Positions 8,528 to 17,187 of a DNA stretch of 64,000 nucleotides are shown here, piece by piece; position 1 is the first letter of the stretch, and each line of letters starts with the position of its first letter. Both the position numbers and the translations under genes were made by a program. The stretch is from Sphingomonas insulae (GTDB taxonomy: Bacteria; Pseudomonadota; Alphaproteobacteria; Sphingomonadales; Sphingomonadaceae), in the NCBI RefSeq assembly GCF_010450875.1, contig NZ_CP048422.1, positions 1,295,001 to 1,359,000 of the forward strand, written 5' to 3'. The notes beneath the pieces are model-generated. The model saw nothing but the letters and a program-made list of their open reading frames with translations. It searched no databases and had not been told where the DNA came from.

Positions 8528-10072
8528 TCAATAGCCGTCATCCGCCGCCGTGTCGAGGCTCTGCAAGAATATTGCGGATTGGGAGAGTGTTTCGTTGCGT
8601 GATTGCGCAGATTGCTTCGCCCACGTACTATATGGCATGCGGAGCCGGGGGTTGTTGCCGAGCTTGTCCTGGTGGCGCGCCAGGAAATCCCAATAGAGCG
8701 CGTTGAAGGGGCAGGCATCCTTGCCGACGCGCTGCTTCACGTCGTAGCGGCAATGCCCGCAATAGTCGCTCATCCGATCGATATAGGCGCCGGACGATAT
8801 GTAGGGCTTCGATCCGAGCAGGCCGCCGTCGCCGAACTGGCTCATGCCCAATGTGTTGGGCAATTCGACCCATTCGTAGGCGTCGATATAGACTTCGAGA
8901 TACCAGCGATGGACCTCGGCCGGATCGGCGCCGATCAGCAGCGCGAAATTGCCGGTGACCATCAGCCGCTGAATATGATGGGCATGCGCGGTGGCGAGCG
9001 TCTGGCCGATCGCCTCCTTCAGGCAATGCATGTCGGTGTCGCCGGTCCAGTACCAGCCGGGGAGCTTGCGGTGATGGTCGAGGAAGTTGCGCGAGACGTA
9101 ATCGGGCCCCTCGCGCCAGTAGATGCCGCGCATATATTCGCGCCAGCCGATGATCTGGCGGATATACCCCTCGACCGAATTGAGGGGTGCGCGACCGGCG
9201 CGATATTCCGCCTCTGCCCGGCGGCACAGGTCGATGGGATCGAGCAGGCCGGAATTGATGTAGGGCGACAGGATCGAATGCCACAGGTGGCGTTCGCCGG
9301 TGAGCATCGCATCTTCATAGTCGCCGAACTGCGGCAGCGCGTGTTCGAGGAAATACGCCGCCTGTCGTTCCGCATCGGCGGCGGTCACCGCATAGTCGAA
9401 GCCGTCGAGGCTGCCGGGGTGATCGGCGAAGCGATCGGCGACGAGCGCCAGCACGTCTTTCGTGACCCGATCGGGCGCAAAGGCATGGGGGCGGGGCATG
9501 AACAGGTCGTTCTTCGCTGGTTTCCGGTTGTCCTTGTCGAAGTTCCAGCGGTCGCCGACCGGCTTCTTGCCGTCCATCAGCAAGCCGGTCTTGCGGCGCA
9601 TGTCGCGATAGAAGAATTCCATGACGAGCTGTTTGCGTCCGCTCGCCCAGGCGTCGAATTCGGCATGGCTGCACAGGAACCGATCGTCGGCGCGAATGTC
9701 GACCGGCAGGCCGAAGATCGTTTCCCAGCTGTCCAGCATGGCGGCGACGCGCCATTCGCCTGCCTCCGTCACGACGATCCGGTCGGGGGCGTGCCGTTCG
9801 ACGGCGCGGGCAATCTCTCCGGTGAAACTGCCGGCGTTGTCGGGATCGTCGAGGCGCACGTAGTCGACCTGCCACCCGGCATCCGCCAGCGCGCGGGCAT
9901 GATGCCGCATCGCAGCGAAGATGTAGGCGATCTTCTGCTTGTGGTGGCGCACGTAGGTGGTTTCTTCCGCCACCTCCATCATCAGGACGATGGCGTCGGC
10001 GGGGTCCGTGTCCCGCAACGACGACAGGGTCATGGTGAGTTGGTCGCCGAGAATGGGAACGAGCGTTTTCAT
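8528..10072 (-). CDS. phrB: Iron-sulfur (6-4) photolyase, FeS-BCP/PhrB type
   Basis: A 514-residue cryptochrome/photolyase-related protein. It starts [13 protein letters not shown], typical of the FeS-BCP class. The four cysteines that bind the [4Fe-4S] cluster in Agrobacterium PhrB fall at the same positions here: Cys350, Cys438, Cys441 and Cys454, the last three spaced C-x2-C-x12-C. The class uses FAD plus a lumazine antenna and repairs (6-4) photoproducts in UV-damaged DNA. An AGAGGC ribosome-binding site precedes the ATG. It is transcribed away from queF with only 19 bp between the start codons, so promoters must overlap coding sequence. Substrate specificity is inferred from the family. 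Confidence 0.92.
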   Translation of the reverse strand: MKTLVPILGDQLTMTLSSLRDTDPADAIVLMMEVAEETTYVRHHKQKIAYIFAAMRHHARALADAGWQVDYVRLDDPDNAGSFTGEIARAVERHAPDRIVVTEAGEWRVAAMLDSWETIFGLPVDIRADDRFLCSHAEFDAWASGRKQLVMEFFYRDMRRKTGLLMDGKKPVGDRWNFDKDNRKPAKNDLFMPRPHAFAPDRVTKDVLALVADRFADHPGSLDGFDYAVTAADAERQAAYFLEHALPQFGDYEDAMLTGERHLWHSILSPYINSGLLDPIDLCRRAEAEYRAGRAPLNSVEGYIRQIIGWREYMRGIYWREGPDYVSRNFLDHHRKLPGWYWTGDTDMHCLKEAIGQTLATAHAHHIQRLMVTGNFALLIGADPAEVHRWYLEVYIDAYEWVELPNTLGMSQFGDGGLLGSKPYISSGAYIDRMSDYCGHCRYDVKQRVGKDACPFNALYWDFLARHQDKLGNNPRLRMPYSTWAKQSAQSRNETLSQSAIFLQSLDTAADDGY

Positions 10073-10091
10073 CGGGCCTCTGGCATCCTAC

Positions 10092-10547
10092 ATGGCGGGC
10101 ATGACCCCTATGCACCTCGGCCAGTCCAGCCAATTGCCCGCCTCTCCGGAAGAGGCGGTGCTCGATTATGTTCCCAATCCGCGCGTCGGATCGACCTATC
10201 TGGTGCGGTTCGCGGTGCCGGAATTCACCTCGCTTTGCCCGGTCACCGGCCAGCCCGACTTCGCGCATCTGGTGATCGACTACGTGCCCGGCGAGACGAT
10301 CGTCGAGTCGAAGTCGCTCAAGCTGTTCCTGGGTGCATTCCGCAATCACGCAGGTTTCCACGAGGATTGCACCGTCGGTATCGGGCAGCGCCTGTTCGAC
10401 GAAATGGCGCCGCGCTGGCTGCGGATCGGCGGTTACTGGTATCCGCGCGGGGGCATTCCGATCGACGTGTTCTGGCAATCGTCCGCGCCGCCGGCCGACC
10501 TGTGGCTGCCCGATCAGGGCGTTGCACCGTATCGCGGGCGAGGTTGA
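10092..10547 (+). CDS. queF: NADPH-dependent 7-cyano-7-deazaguanine reductase
   Basis: Reduces preQ0 to preQ1 in queuosine tRNA modification. The 151 residues match the short, single-domain (YkvM-type) QueF. The catalytic cysteine is Cys49 in [11 protein letters not shown] with Asp56 seven residues on, and the QueF-specific substrate motif is ESKSLKL at 72-78. [10 protein letters not shown] also matches the family. ATG 10092 is used; ATG 10101 (MTPMHLGQ) is equally possible. There is no room for a preQ1 riboswitch between it and the divergent photolyase start. Confidence 0.95.
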   Translation: MAGMTPMHLGQSSQLPASPEEAVLDYVPNPRVGSTYLVRFAVPEFTSLCPVTGQPDFAHLVIDYVPGETIVESKSLKLFLGAFRNHAGFHEDCTVGIGQRLFDEMAPRWLRIGGYWYPRGGIPIDVFWQSSAPPADLWLPDQGVAPYRGRG

Positions 10548-10568
10548 GCGAAATCAGGATGATGGTCT

Positions 10569-10594
10569 GGTTGCAGTGCAACATCTCTGCAACC
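10569..10594. promoter_or_regulatory. GTTGCA palindrome cluster upstream of the GT4 gene
   Basis: A perfect GTTGCA-N-TGCAAC palindrome (10570-10582) is followed by a second TGCAACC (10588-10594), so that GGTTGCA at 10569-10575 could alternatively pair with it. It lies about 80 bp before the GT4 start. It may be a repressor operator or a 5'-leader hairpin; no regulator is identified. Confidence 0.35.
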
Positions 10595-10670
10595 TTTCCA
10601 GCCGTTGCGTGTTCATCTGAATGCAAGGTTGTGGCTCGGCCACTCGTATTGCACCAGAAGAGGAACGGGC

Positions 10671-11318
10671 ATGGGCACGACTGCGACAAGCGGCGAAGCG
10701 ATCAACCATCTGGCGCTGATCGGAAACTTCCTGCCGCGTCAATGTGGCCTCGCGACCTTTACCACCGACGTCTATCAGGCGATGCGCGATCGCTTCCCGG
10801 ACCTGCGCGTCGACGTCTATGCCATGGACGATCACCCCGGCCGTTACGATTATCCGTCGGCCGTGGTCGGTGCGATCCCCCAGCACGAATTGAGCGCGTA
10901 CCTGTCGACCGCCCGCACGATCGAATCGAGCGGCGCGCAGGCGATCTGGGTGCAGCACGAATATGGCATCTATGGCGGCCCGGCCGGCGAGCATCTGCTG
11001 GCGCTGCTCGATCGCACGACGTTGCCGGTGATCGTGACGCTGCACACGGTGCTGGAAAAGCCGAACGCCGACGAACGCCGGGTCCTGGAGGGCCTGTTGC
11101 GTCGTGCCGCCAAGGTGGTGGTGATGGCCGAACGCGGGCGCGATATCCTGCGCCGCGTCTACGGCGCCAATCCGCGGCAGGTCGCGATGATCCCGCACGG
11201 CGTGCCCGACCGGTCGTTCGTCGACCCCGAGACGCTGAAGCCGCAATTCGGCTGGCAGGGGCGCGATGTCGTGCTGACGTTCGGCCTGCTCGCCCGAACA
11301 AGGGCATCGAGACGATGA
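10671..11318 (+). CDS. N-terminal fragment of the split GT4 glycosyltransferase
   Basis: 215 residues as the sequence stands, containing the acceptor-side Rossmann half: IGNFLPRQCGLATFTTDV near residue 14, VQHEYGIYGG near 95, and TLHTVLEKP near 125. The last residues (RTRASRR) are out-of-frame translation after the base deletion. On its own it lacks the donor-binding half and should be inactive. Confidence 0.5.
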   Translation: MGTTATSGEAINHLALIGNFLPRQCGLATFTTDVYQAMRDRFPDLRVDVYAMDDHPGRYDYPSAVVGAIPQHELSAYLSTARTIESSGAQAIWVQHEYGIYGGPAGEHLLALLDRTTLPVIVTLHTVLEKPNADERRVLEGLLRRAAKVVVMAERGRDILRRVYGANPRQVAMIPHGVPDRSFVDPETLKPQFGWQGRDVVLTFGLLARTRASRR

Positions 11319-12943
11319 TCGAGGCGCTGCCCGCGGTGGCGGAGCGGCACCCGAACCTCCTCTACGTCGTGCTTGGCGCGACGCATCCGAACCTCGTCGC
11401 GCATGAGGGCGAGGCGTATCGCGACCGGCTGAAGGCGCTGGCCGCGCAGTTGGGCGTCGGCGACAACGTGGCGTTCATCGACGGGTTCGTCGAGCATGAC
11501 GAGCTGATCAACTATCTGCAGGCGGCGGACATCTATGCGACGCCCTATCTGAACCCAGCGCAGATCACGTCCGGCACCTTGTCCTATGCGATCGGCGTGG
11601 GCAAGGCGGTGATCTCGACCCCGTACGTGCATGCGACCGAGATCTTGGCGGACGGCCATGGCGTGCTGGTCGATTTCAAGGATGTCGCCGCGTTTGCGCG
11701 CGAGATCGACCGGCTGCTGTCGTCGGCGCGCGATCGCACCCGGCTGGCGCAGCGGGCATACGACCGTGGCCGCACGATGATCTGGCCGCGGCTGGCCGAG
11801 GCGACGCTGCACGAAACCGAGGTCGCCGTCGCCGGACGGCCGCGCCGGCTGGCCCAGGCACCGCAGGCGATGAAGGCGCTTAAGCCGGACTTTGCGGCGG
11901 TCGAGCGGATGAGCGATGCGACCGGCATGCTCCAGCATTCGATCTATTCGGTGCCCGATCGCCGCCATGGCTATTGCATCGACGACAATGCCCGCGCGCT
12001 CATGCTGATGAGCGCGATGGACGACCTCGATCCGGTCGAGCGCGACAAGTGGACGACGATCTATGCCTCGTTCGTGCAATATGCGTGGAACCCGGACGAG
12101 CGGCGGTTCCGCAACTTCATGAACTTCGACCGGACCTGGTGCGAGGACGTTGGCTCGGAGGATTCGAACGGCCGCGCGATCTGGGCGCTGGGCGTCACCG
12201 CGCGCGACGGCAAGGACCCCAAGCATCGCGACTGGGCACGGGCGATGTTCGATGCAACCGCGAGCCTGGGCCTCGACCTGGGATCGCTGCGCGCGCAATC
12301 CTTCGCGATGTTGGGTGCGGCCGCGATGCTGGAGGCATCGCCGGGGCATGAACTGGCGCGCTCGATCCTGGAACGCTTCCCCGACGACCAGATCGCGTTG
12401 CTGGATGCCGCGCGGCGGCCGGAATGGCAGTGGTTCGAGATCGTGCTGGCCTATGACAATTCGCGCCTGCCGCAGGCGCTGATCGTTGCCGGACAGGCGC
12501 TGGGTCGCCAGGATCTGGTCGCGTGCGGCCTCGAGACGCTGGACTGGATCGTCGCCAAGCAAACCTCGCCCGAGGGTCGCTTTCGCGCGGTCGGGACCGA
12601 GAGCTTCCACCGGCCCTATGCCGAGCCATTGCAGTTTGACCAGCAGCCGCTGGAGGCGCAGGCGACGGTGGATGCGTGTCTGGCGGCGTTCCGCGCGACC
12701 GACGATCTGCGCTGGGTGGCGGAGGCGGAGCGGGCCTATGGCTGGTACCTCGGCCAGAACGACCTCGACCTGCCGCTCGCCAGTCCGCTCGACGGGGGCT
12801 GTTTCGACGGCCTGATGCCGACCGGTCTGAACCGCAATCAGGGCGCCGAGTCCATTTTGGCCCTGCAACTGGCCAGTTGTGCGATTTCGGGGGTTTCAAA
12901 ATCGGTCCAAGGCGTGGCAGGGACGGCGCGCGTCGTCGCCTGA
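11315..12943 (+). CDS. C-terminal fragment of the split GT4 glycosyltransferase
   Basis: As the sequence stands, ATG 11315 overlaps the premature TGA of the first fragment in an ATGA junction, so a 542-residue product could be made by reinitiation. It holds the nucleotide-sugar-binding half of the GT-B fold (YLQAADIYATPYLNPAQITSGTLSYAIGVGKAVISTPY) and the long C-terminal helical region with GYCIDDNARAL and RTWCEDVGSEDSNGRAIW. The C-terminal region has no function I can assign. Domain architecture says it belongs to the same polypeptide as the upstream fragment. Confidence 0.55.
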   Translation: MIEALPAVAERHPNLLYVVLGATHPNLVAHEGEAYRDRLKALAAQLGVGDNVAFIDGFVEHDELINYLQAADIYATPYLNPAQITSGTLSYAIGVGKAVISTPYVHATEILADGHGVLVDFKDVAAFAREIDRLLSSARDRTRLAQRAYDRGRTMIWPRLAEATLHETEVAVAGRPRRLAQAPQAMKALKPDFAAVERMSDATGMLQHSIYSVPDRRHGYCIDDNARALMLMSAMDDLDPVERDKWTTIYASFVQYAWNPDERRFRNFMNFDRTWCEDVGSEDSNGRAIWALGVTARDGKDPKHRDWARAMFDATASLGLDLGSLRAQSFAMLGAAAMLEASPGHELARSILERFPDDQIALLDAARRPEWQWFEIVLAYDNSRLPQALIVAGQALGRQDLVACGLETLDWIVAKQTSPEGRFRAVGTESFHRPYAEPLQFDQQPLEAQATVDACLAAFRATDDLRWVAEAERAYGWYLGQNDLDLPLASPLDGGCFDGLMPTGLNRNQGAESILALQLASCAISGVSKSVQGVAGTARVVA

Positions 12944-12995
12944 TCCATCGGGCGCCGGCGGCGTCTGACACCGACCGGCGAGGCTACGAACCGCG

Positions 12996-14279
12996 ATGGA
13001 CCTGTTTACCCACCGCTTGCGGCTGCATGCCGATCCGTCCCGCGTGGTCGTCCGGCCGTTCCACATCGCGTGGGGCGGCAAGGGCGGCGCACCCAACCGG
13101 ACCGAGCGCCTCGTCGGCGAAGTGCTCGAGATGTCGGGCGAGGACGCGCGCGAACAGCTCGAGACGGTGCTGAAGGATTTCGAGGCGCGCCACTGGCAGA
13201 CCCGGCGCGTGTTCATGACCCGCTACGACGAGATCGAGGACCTGCTGGGCCTCGACGGGCGCGATATCGGCGATGAGAAGCGGCAGCTGATCGGGGCGTA
13301 TTTCTGCCACGAATACAGCTATGCCGCCGCCGCGCTGATGAACCCCAGCGCGGTGCCGCATTTCGACCAGACCGGCATGCCCGAGGGGTCGATGCGCATC
13401 CTGATGAGCCTGCGGTCGGTGGGCGAGGGGCATATCTCGTCCGTCGCGTTCCGCGAGGGGATCATCACCGAGGGCAACGAGCTGAAGCTGGCGCCCGAAC
13501 CCCCCTTCGCCACCGCGACCGACGTCATCGGCGAAGGCGAGGACGAGATGCCGGAGGGGCCGGTGACCGTCTGGCGACATCGCGATTCGACGCTGTCCGG
13601 CACCGTGATCTTCCCGATCACGCAGGCGCAGTCGAAGGGCCTGGAGGATCTACGCATCGTACATTTCCGGCACGAGGACGGCAGCTACGAATGGATCGGC
13701 ACCTACACCGCCTATAACGGGTCGGTGATCCAGTCCGAACTGATGCGGACCCGCGATTTCCGCGCGTTCGACCTGGTGCCGATGTCGGGTTCGGCGGCGC
13801 GCAACAAGGGCATGGGCCTGTTCCCGCGCAAGGTCGGCGGGCAATATATGATGATCGGCCGGCAGGACGGTGAGAATCTATTCCTGCTGAAGTCGGATCG
13901 CATCGACCATTGGGACGAGGGCGAGAAGATCCTGGCGCCGCTCTATCCGTGGGAATTGGTGCAGATCGGCAATTGCGGACCGCCCATCGAGCTGGACGAG
14001 GGCTGGCTGCTGTTGACGCATGGCGTCGGCGCGATGCGCAAATATTCGATCGGCGCGGCGCTGCTGGACAAGGACGATCCATCCAAGGTGCTGGGGCGGA
14101 CGCGCGAGCCGATCCTGGCGGCGAAGGACCAGGACCGCGAAGGCTATGTGCCGAACGTCGTCTACAGCTGCGGCGCGATCAAGCATGGCGACACGCTGTT
14201 CCTGCCGTACGGCATCGCCGACAGTTCGGTCGGATTTGCGTTCGTGAAGATCAAGGACCTGCTCGCCGCGATGATGTGA
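12996..14279 (+). CDS. GH130-family beta-mannoside phosphorylase/hydrolase-like protein
   Basis: A 427-residue five-bladed propeller enzyme of glycoside hydrolase family 130. Family signatures are visible: SVGEGHISSVAFREG near 145, GNCGPPIELDEGWLLLTHGVGAMRKYSIGAALLDKDDPSKVLGR near 325-368, and EGYVPNVVYSCGAI near 385. GH130 members phosphorolyse or hydrolyse beta-mannosides, many of them beta-1,2-mannan. It starts 52 bp after the GT4 gene, and this adjacency suggests synthesis and breakdown of the same glycan. Whether this member is a phosphorylase or hydrolase, and its linkage, cannot be read from the sequence with confidence. Confidence 0.87.
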   Translation: MDLFTHRLRLHADPSRVVVRPFHIAWGGKGGAPNRTERLVGEVLEMSGEDAREQLETVLKDFEARHWQTRRVFMTRYDEIEDLLGLDGRDIGDEKRQLIGAYFCHEYSYAAAALMNPSAVPHFDQTGMPEGSMRILMSLRSVGEGHISSVAFREGIITEGNELKLAPEPPFATATDVIGEGEDEMPEGPVTVWRHRDSTLSGTVIFPITQAQSKGLEDLRIVHFRHEDGSYEWIGTYTAYNGSVIQSELMRTRDFRAFDLVPMSGSAARNKGMGLFPRKVGGQYMMIGRQDGENLFLLKSDRIDHWDEGEKILAPLYPWELVQIGNCGPPIELDEGWLLLTHGVGAMRKYSIGAALLDKDDPSKVLGRTREPILAAKDQDREGYVPNVVYSCGAIKHGDTLFLPYGIADSSVGFAFVKIKDLLAAMM

Positions 14280-14615
14280 GCGGTTGGTGCCCGGTGGCCC
14301 CGCCGCTGGCGTCCTTGCAGCGAGGGTCGATCTTGCGGACGGGGCGTTCCGTACTGCTTGCCGCGACGGCGTGAGCTGGGGCCAAAGGCGCGCCGCCATT
14401 CGGGTCATTCCCATGAACGCCCTTTCGCGCGGATGTGCGCGTCGGGCGATCTAGGCTTGCCGGCCGCGGTGAGCGTTACATTGGGGGCGTCGCCCGTCAG
14501 CCTCTCGCGGCATCCTGTCGTCGGCGGTCCCGCGGAGCGTGGCATCGATGATGCACTCTGCCGGCATCGATCGCGATACCCGAGCCCGACGGTCGTCGGG
14601 GCAACCGGGTGACGC
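14280..14615. other. Intergenic region with no convincing gene
   Basis: 336 bp between GH130 and the small minus-strand gene. Open frames here have no start context or recognisable sequence. The one structure seen is a hairpin at 14585-14600 (CCCGAC-ggtc-GTCGGG), which lies 15 bases past the stop of the minus-strand gene and could be its terminator, although no T-run follows. Confidence 0.6.
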
Positions 14616-14804
14616 TCAGCGCGGGTCGGTGCGGTCCTTGGCAGCCGGGATCTGCGACAGCTTGGTCAGCAGCAGCGGAATGTCTTCGGTGATGTAGGTA
14701 TCGGTCGGAACCGGCAGCACGGATTGCAGCGTCCTGCTGACGGACGCCAGACGGTCGCGATGCTGGTGGGGTGACGATGTCACGAGGAATTCCATGTTAC
14801 GCAT
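14616..14804 (-). CDS. Small protein of unknown function (62 aa)
   Basis: Starts MRNMEFLVTSSPHQHRDRLASVSRTL and ends in a charged tail. It has no membrane segment, signal peptide or motif I recognise. The composition (balanced Ser, Thr, Leu, with little of the Arg/Ala bias seen in shadow frames) makes a real gene plausible. It lies 119 bases downstream of the OPT transporter stop in the same direction, with a short CCGGC/GCCGG hairpin between. The second ATG (MEFLV) is an alternative start. Confidence 0.45.
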   Translation of the reverse strand: MRNMEFLVTSSPHQHRDRLASVSRTLQSVLPVPTDTYITEDIPLLLTKLSQIPAAKDRTDPR

Positions 14805-14923
14805 ACGGCAAACCCGGCAATCGCCGGCCGGGGGGGGAGGGCAGGGCGATCACCGGGTTCGGAGGGGATAACGGCGAACCGGCCACAGCGTTCCCTGTGC
14901 GATCAACGGTTCGTCGCGTTTTT

Positions 14924-16885
14924 TTAGCCGACTGATCGCCGGGTGTAGCGATACAAACCGGCGATCAGCGCCAGGAACGCCACCGTCCCGCCGATCAGCG
15001 CCACCGGTTCGAACCCGTCCGGCGCGATTGCCAGCGGGGCGTCCGAATTGGTGAGATAGACGATGATCGCGAAGGCGACGCCCCACAGGCTTTCGCCGAC
15101 GATCATGCCGGTCGCGGTGAGCACGCCCATCCGCTTGGCGAATTCGACGTCGGGCTTGCGTTCCGCCCAGCGATCGTAGAGCGCGCCGATCACCGCGCCG
15201 ACGACCACCGGCAACGTCACCGCCATCGGCAGGTAGACGCCGAGACCGATGCCGAGCGGCGGCAGTCGTAGCTTGCCCGTCCGGCCGAGCAGTTCGTCGA
15301 GTACGATCACCGCCACGCCGATCAGCGCGCCATAGCCGATCATCGCCCAGTTGAGATCGCCGCCCAGCACCCCCTTCGCAAGCGCCGAGATCAGCGCCGC
15401 CTGCGGCGCGGCGAGCGCGTTCGGACCGGCGCCGGGCGCACCCTGGAAGCCTAGCGTCGTCGCGAGCAGTTCGAGCACCGGCGGCACCACCAGGCTGCCG
15501 AAGATCACGCCGAAGATCAGCGCGACCTGCTGTTTCCACGGTGTCGCGCCGACGAGTTGCCCGGTCTTGAGATCCTGCAGATTGTCGTTCGAAATGGTGG
15601 CGACGCCGAACACGATGCCGGTGACGATCAGCGCATAGGCGATCAAGGCCTGCGTCGTTTCCGGCCCGGCGCCGCGCCCGAACAGGCCGACCAGCATCAG
15701 GCTGGCGGCGAGGACCGAGAGGATGCCGATCCCCGACACCGGGCTGTTCGATGCGCCGATCAGGCCCGCCATATAGCCGCACACCGCGGCGATCACGAGG
15801 CCGAGGACGAGCACGAACACCAGCGCACCGACGATGAGCACGACCGCCGAACCCTGTAACGGACCACCGGCGATCACCGACCACAACAGCCCCGCGATCG
15901 GGATCAGCGTCGCGAGGCTGACCGCGACGACGATGCGGATCGACAGGTCGCGTTCGCCGAGTTCGAGGACGGTGCCGCTGCGCTTGGCGGCGCTGGCCGC
16001 GATCGACGAACGGATGCCGGCCAGCACCGGACCGATGATCTTGAGAAGGGTCCAGATCGCCGCGACGCCGATCACGCCGGCACCGAGAAAGCGCACGTCG
16101 GTCCGGAACACGCCGCCGACCCAGGCTTCGATGCCGACGCCGGCCGCGGCGGGCGACAGGCCGGTCAGGATCGGCAACGCGATCCACCAGCCGATGACGA
16201 CGCCGGCGAGCATCGCCAGTCCGACCGACAGGCCGACCAGATGGCCCGCGCCGATCAAGGCGAACGACAGCCCGCCCGAAATGCCGGTCGCACCGGCGCC
16301 GACGCGAAAGAACTGCGCCGCCTCCGCCACGACCAGCCGGGTCTGCGTCAACACCGCGAAACCGGCCGAGACGAGGGCGTTGACGACGATCAATCGCAGC
16401 CCCTTGCCGCTTTCCGCTTCGCCCGCGCGGCTACCGGCGCCGACCATCAGCACTTCGGCGGCGGCGCGCCCTTCGGGAAAGGGCAGATCGGTGTCGACCA
16501 CCAGCGCGCGGCGCAACGGTACCGAGAACATGACGCCGAGGATACCGCCGGTCATCGTGATGCCGGCGGTCAGCAGATAGGGGAAGCCCTGCCACCAGCC
16601 GATCATCACCAGCCCGGGCAGCACGAAGATGATCGCCGCCAGCGTTCCCGCCGCCGATGCGACGGTCTGCACGATGTTGTTTTCGAGGATCGTCGCGCCG
16701 GGCAGGTAGCGCAGGATCGCCATCGAGATGACCGCCGCGGGGATCGAGGTCGCGAACGTCAGCCCGACCTTCAATCCCAGATAGACGTTCGCCGCGGTGA
16801 ACAGCAACGTGATGAGCCCGCCCAGCAGGACGCCGCGAACGGTCAGTTCGGCAACCGGAGACGGCTGGGCGGGGACGGTGGCCAT
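14924..16885 (-). CDS. OPT-family oligopeptide transporter
   Basis: About 653 residues with some 15 hydrophobic segments. NVYLGLKVGLTFATSIPAAVISMAILR near residue 30 and ENNIVQTVASAAGTLA near 65 are strong signatures of the OPT family, which moves small peptides or metal-chelate complexes across the inner membrane using ion gradients. The interior carries GLIGASNSPVSGIGI and TISNDNLQDLKTGQLVGATPWKQQ, also typical. The open frame runs much further upstream through a tandem repeat; homology begins at MATVPAQPSPVAELTVRG, so ATG 16885 is chosen. It lies alone in its orientation, apart from the small gene downstream. Confidence 0.92.
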   Translation of the reverse strand: MATVPAQPSPVAELTVRGVLLGGLITLLFTAANVYLGLKVGLTFATSIPAAVISMAILRYLPGATILENNIVQTVASAAGTLAAIIFVLPGLVMIGWWQGFPYLLTAGITMTGGILGVMFSVPLRRALVVDTDLPFPEGRAAAEVLMVGAGSRAGEAESGKGLRLIVVNALVSAGFAVLTQTRLVVAEAAQFFRVGAGATGISGGLSFALIGAGHLVGLSVGLAMLAGVVIGWWIALPILTGLSPAAAGVGIEAWVGGVFRTDVRFLGAGVIGVAAIWTLLKIIGPVLAGIRSSIAASAAKRSGTVLELGERDLSIRIVVAVSLATLIPIAGLLWSVIAGGPLQGSAVVLIVGALVFVLVLGLVIAAVCGYMAGLIGASNSPVSGIGILSVLAASLMLVGLFGRGAGPETTQALIAYALIVTGIVFGVATISNDNLQDLKTGQLVGATPWKQQVALIFGVIFGSLVVPPVLELLATTLGFQGAPGAGPNALAAPQAALISALAKGVLGGDLNWAMIGYGALIGVAVIVLDELLGRTGKLRLPPLGIGLGVYLPMAVTLPVVVGAVIGALYDRWAERKPDVEFAKRMGVLTATGMIVGESLWGVAFAIIVYLTNSDAPLAIAPDGFEPVALIGGTVAFLALIAGLYRYTRRSVG

Positions 16886-17187
16886 GGATCGATGCGCTTT
16901 TCGGCTGAGGGAATTGCGCTGCGTTGTGCACGTCGCAGTGGCGAGGGGCAATGGGGCGAGGGGCAATGGGGCGAGGGGCAATGGGGCGAGGGGCAATGGG
17001 GCGGGGGGCAATGGGCTGCCCCCCGATCGTTCGTCCGGGGGATGGAGCGACGGCGATCGCCGATCGTGGGGGGGCGGGCCGTCGCGGTGCGCAAGATCAT
17101 CGTTCTGTATGTCATCGACGCACGATCGCCACGAAACAAAGCTGCGCCGGCTCGACATCCGGCGCGGCTTTCCGCTAGGCGGCGGCC
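16886..17187. other. Divergent intergenic region between the OPT transporter and hom
   Basis: 302 bp with no gene. It must hold promoters for both directions. The main visible content is the 15-bp tandem repeat at 16941-17015, followed by a G-rich tract near 17068-17077. I see no convincing -35/-10 pair. Confidence 0.6.
16941..17015 (+). repeat. 15-bp tandem repeat, five copies
   Basis: Unit GCGAGGGGCAATGGG, four identical copies from 16941 and a fifth (17001-17015) with one A to G change. The identity suggests recent expansion by slippage. It lies 56 bases upstream of the OPT start codon, so copy number could alter that promoter or 5' leader. Confidence 0.9.

Larger units (their letters stand above)
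10671..12943 (+). pseudogene. GT4 glycosyltransferase with C-terminal alpha/alpha-barrel-like region, split by a frameshift
   Basis: Reading frame 10671-11318 gives the N-terminal half of a GT4 (GT-B fold) glycosyltransferase, ending in TFGLLA and then nonsense. The sequence that should follow, PNKGIETMIEALP, continues in another frame. One missing C in the run at 11293-11295 (GCCCG where GCCCCG is expected) explains the break exactly. Restoring it gives a protein of about 757 residues: a GT-B domain over roughly 1-400, then a region with GYCIDDNARALMLM and further helices that looks like an (alpha/alpha) barrel. The GH130 gene follows directly. The single clean lesion suggests either a recent mutation or a sequencing error. 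A good ribosome-binding site (AAGAGGAACG) precedes ATG 10671. Confidence 0.8.

Noticed and set aside
10073..10091. A preQ1 riboswitch ahead of queF
   Set aside because: Only 19 bp separate queF from the divergent photolyase start, with no room for an aptamer.
8603..10600. The 5' part of a 1446-codon plus-strand open frame
   Set aside because: It is antisense to the photolyase. Only the part after about 11295 is real, as the C-terminal half of the split glycosyltransferase.
11280..11320. Programmed ribosomal frameshifting as an explanation of the GT4 break
   Set aside because: A -1 shift would restore the frame, but no slippery heptamer or downstream structure is apparent. A one-base deletion in a C run is simpler.
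14358..14612. An 84-codon plus-strand open frame after GH130
   Set aside because: No ribosome-binding site, no recognisable sequence, and composition typical of chance frames in GC-rich DNA.
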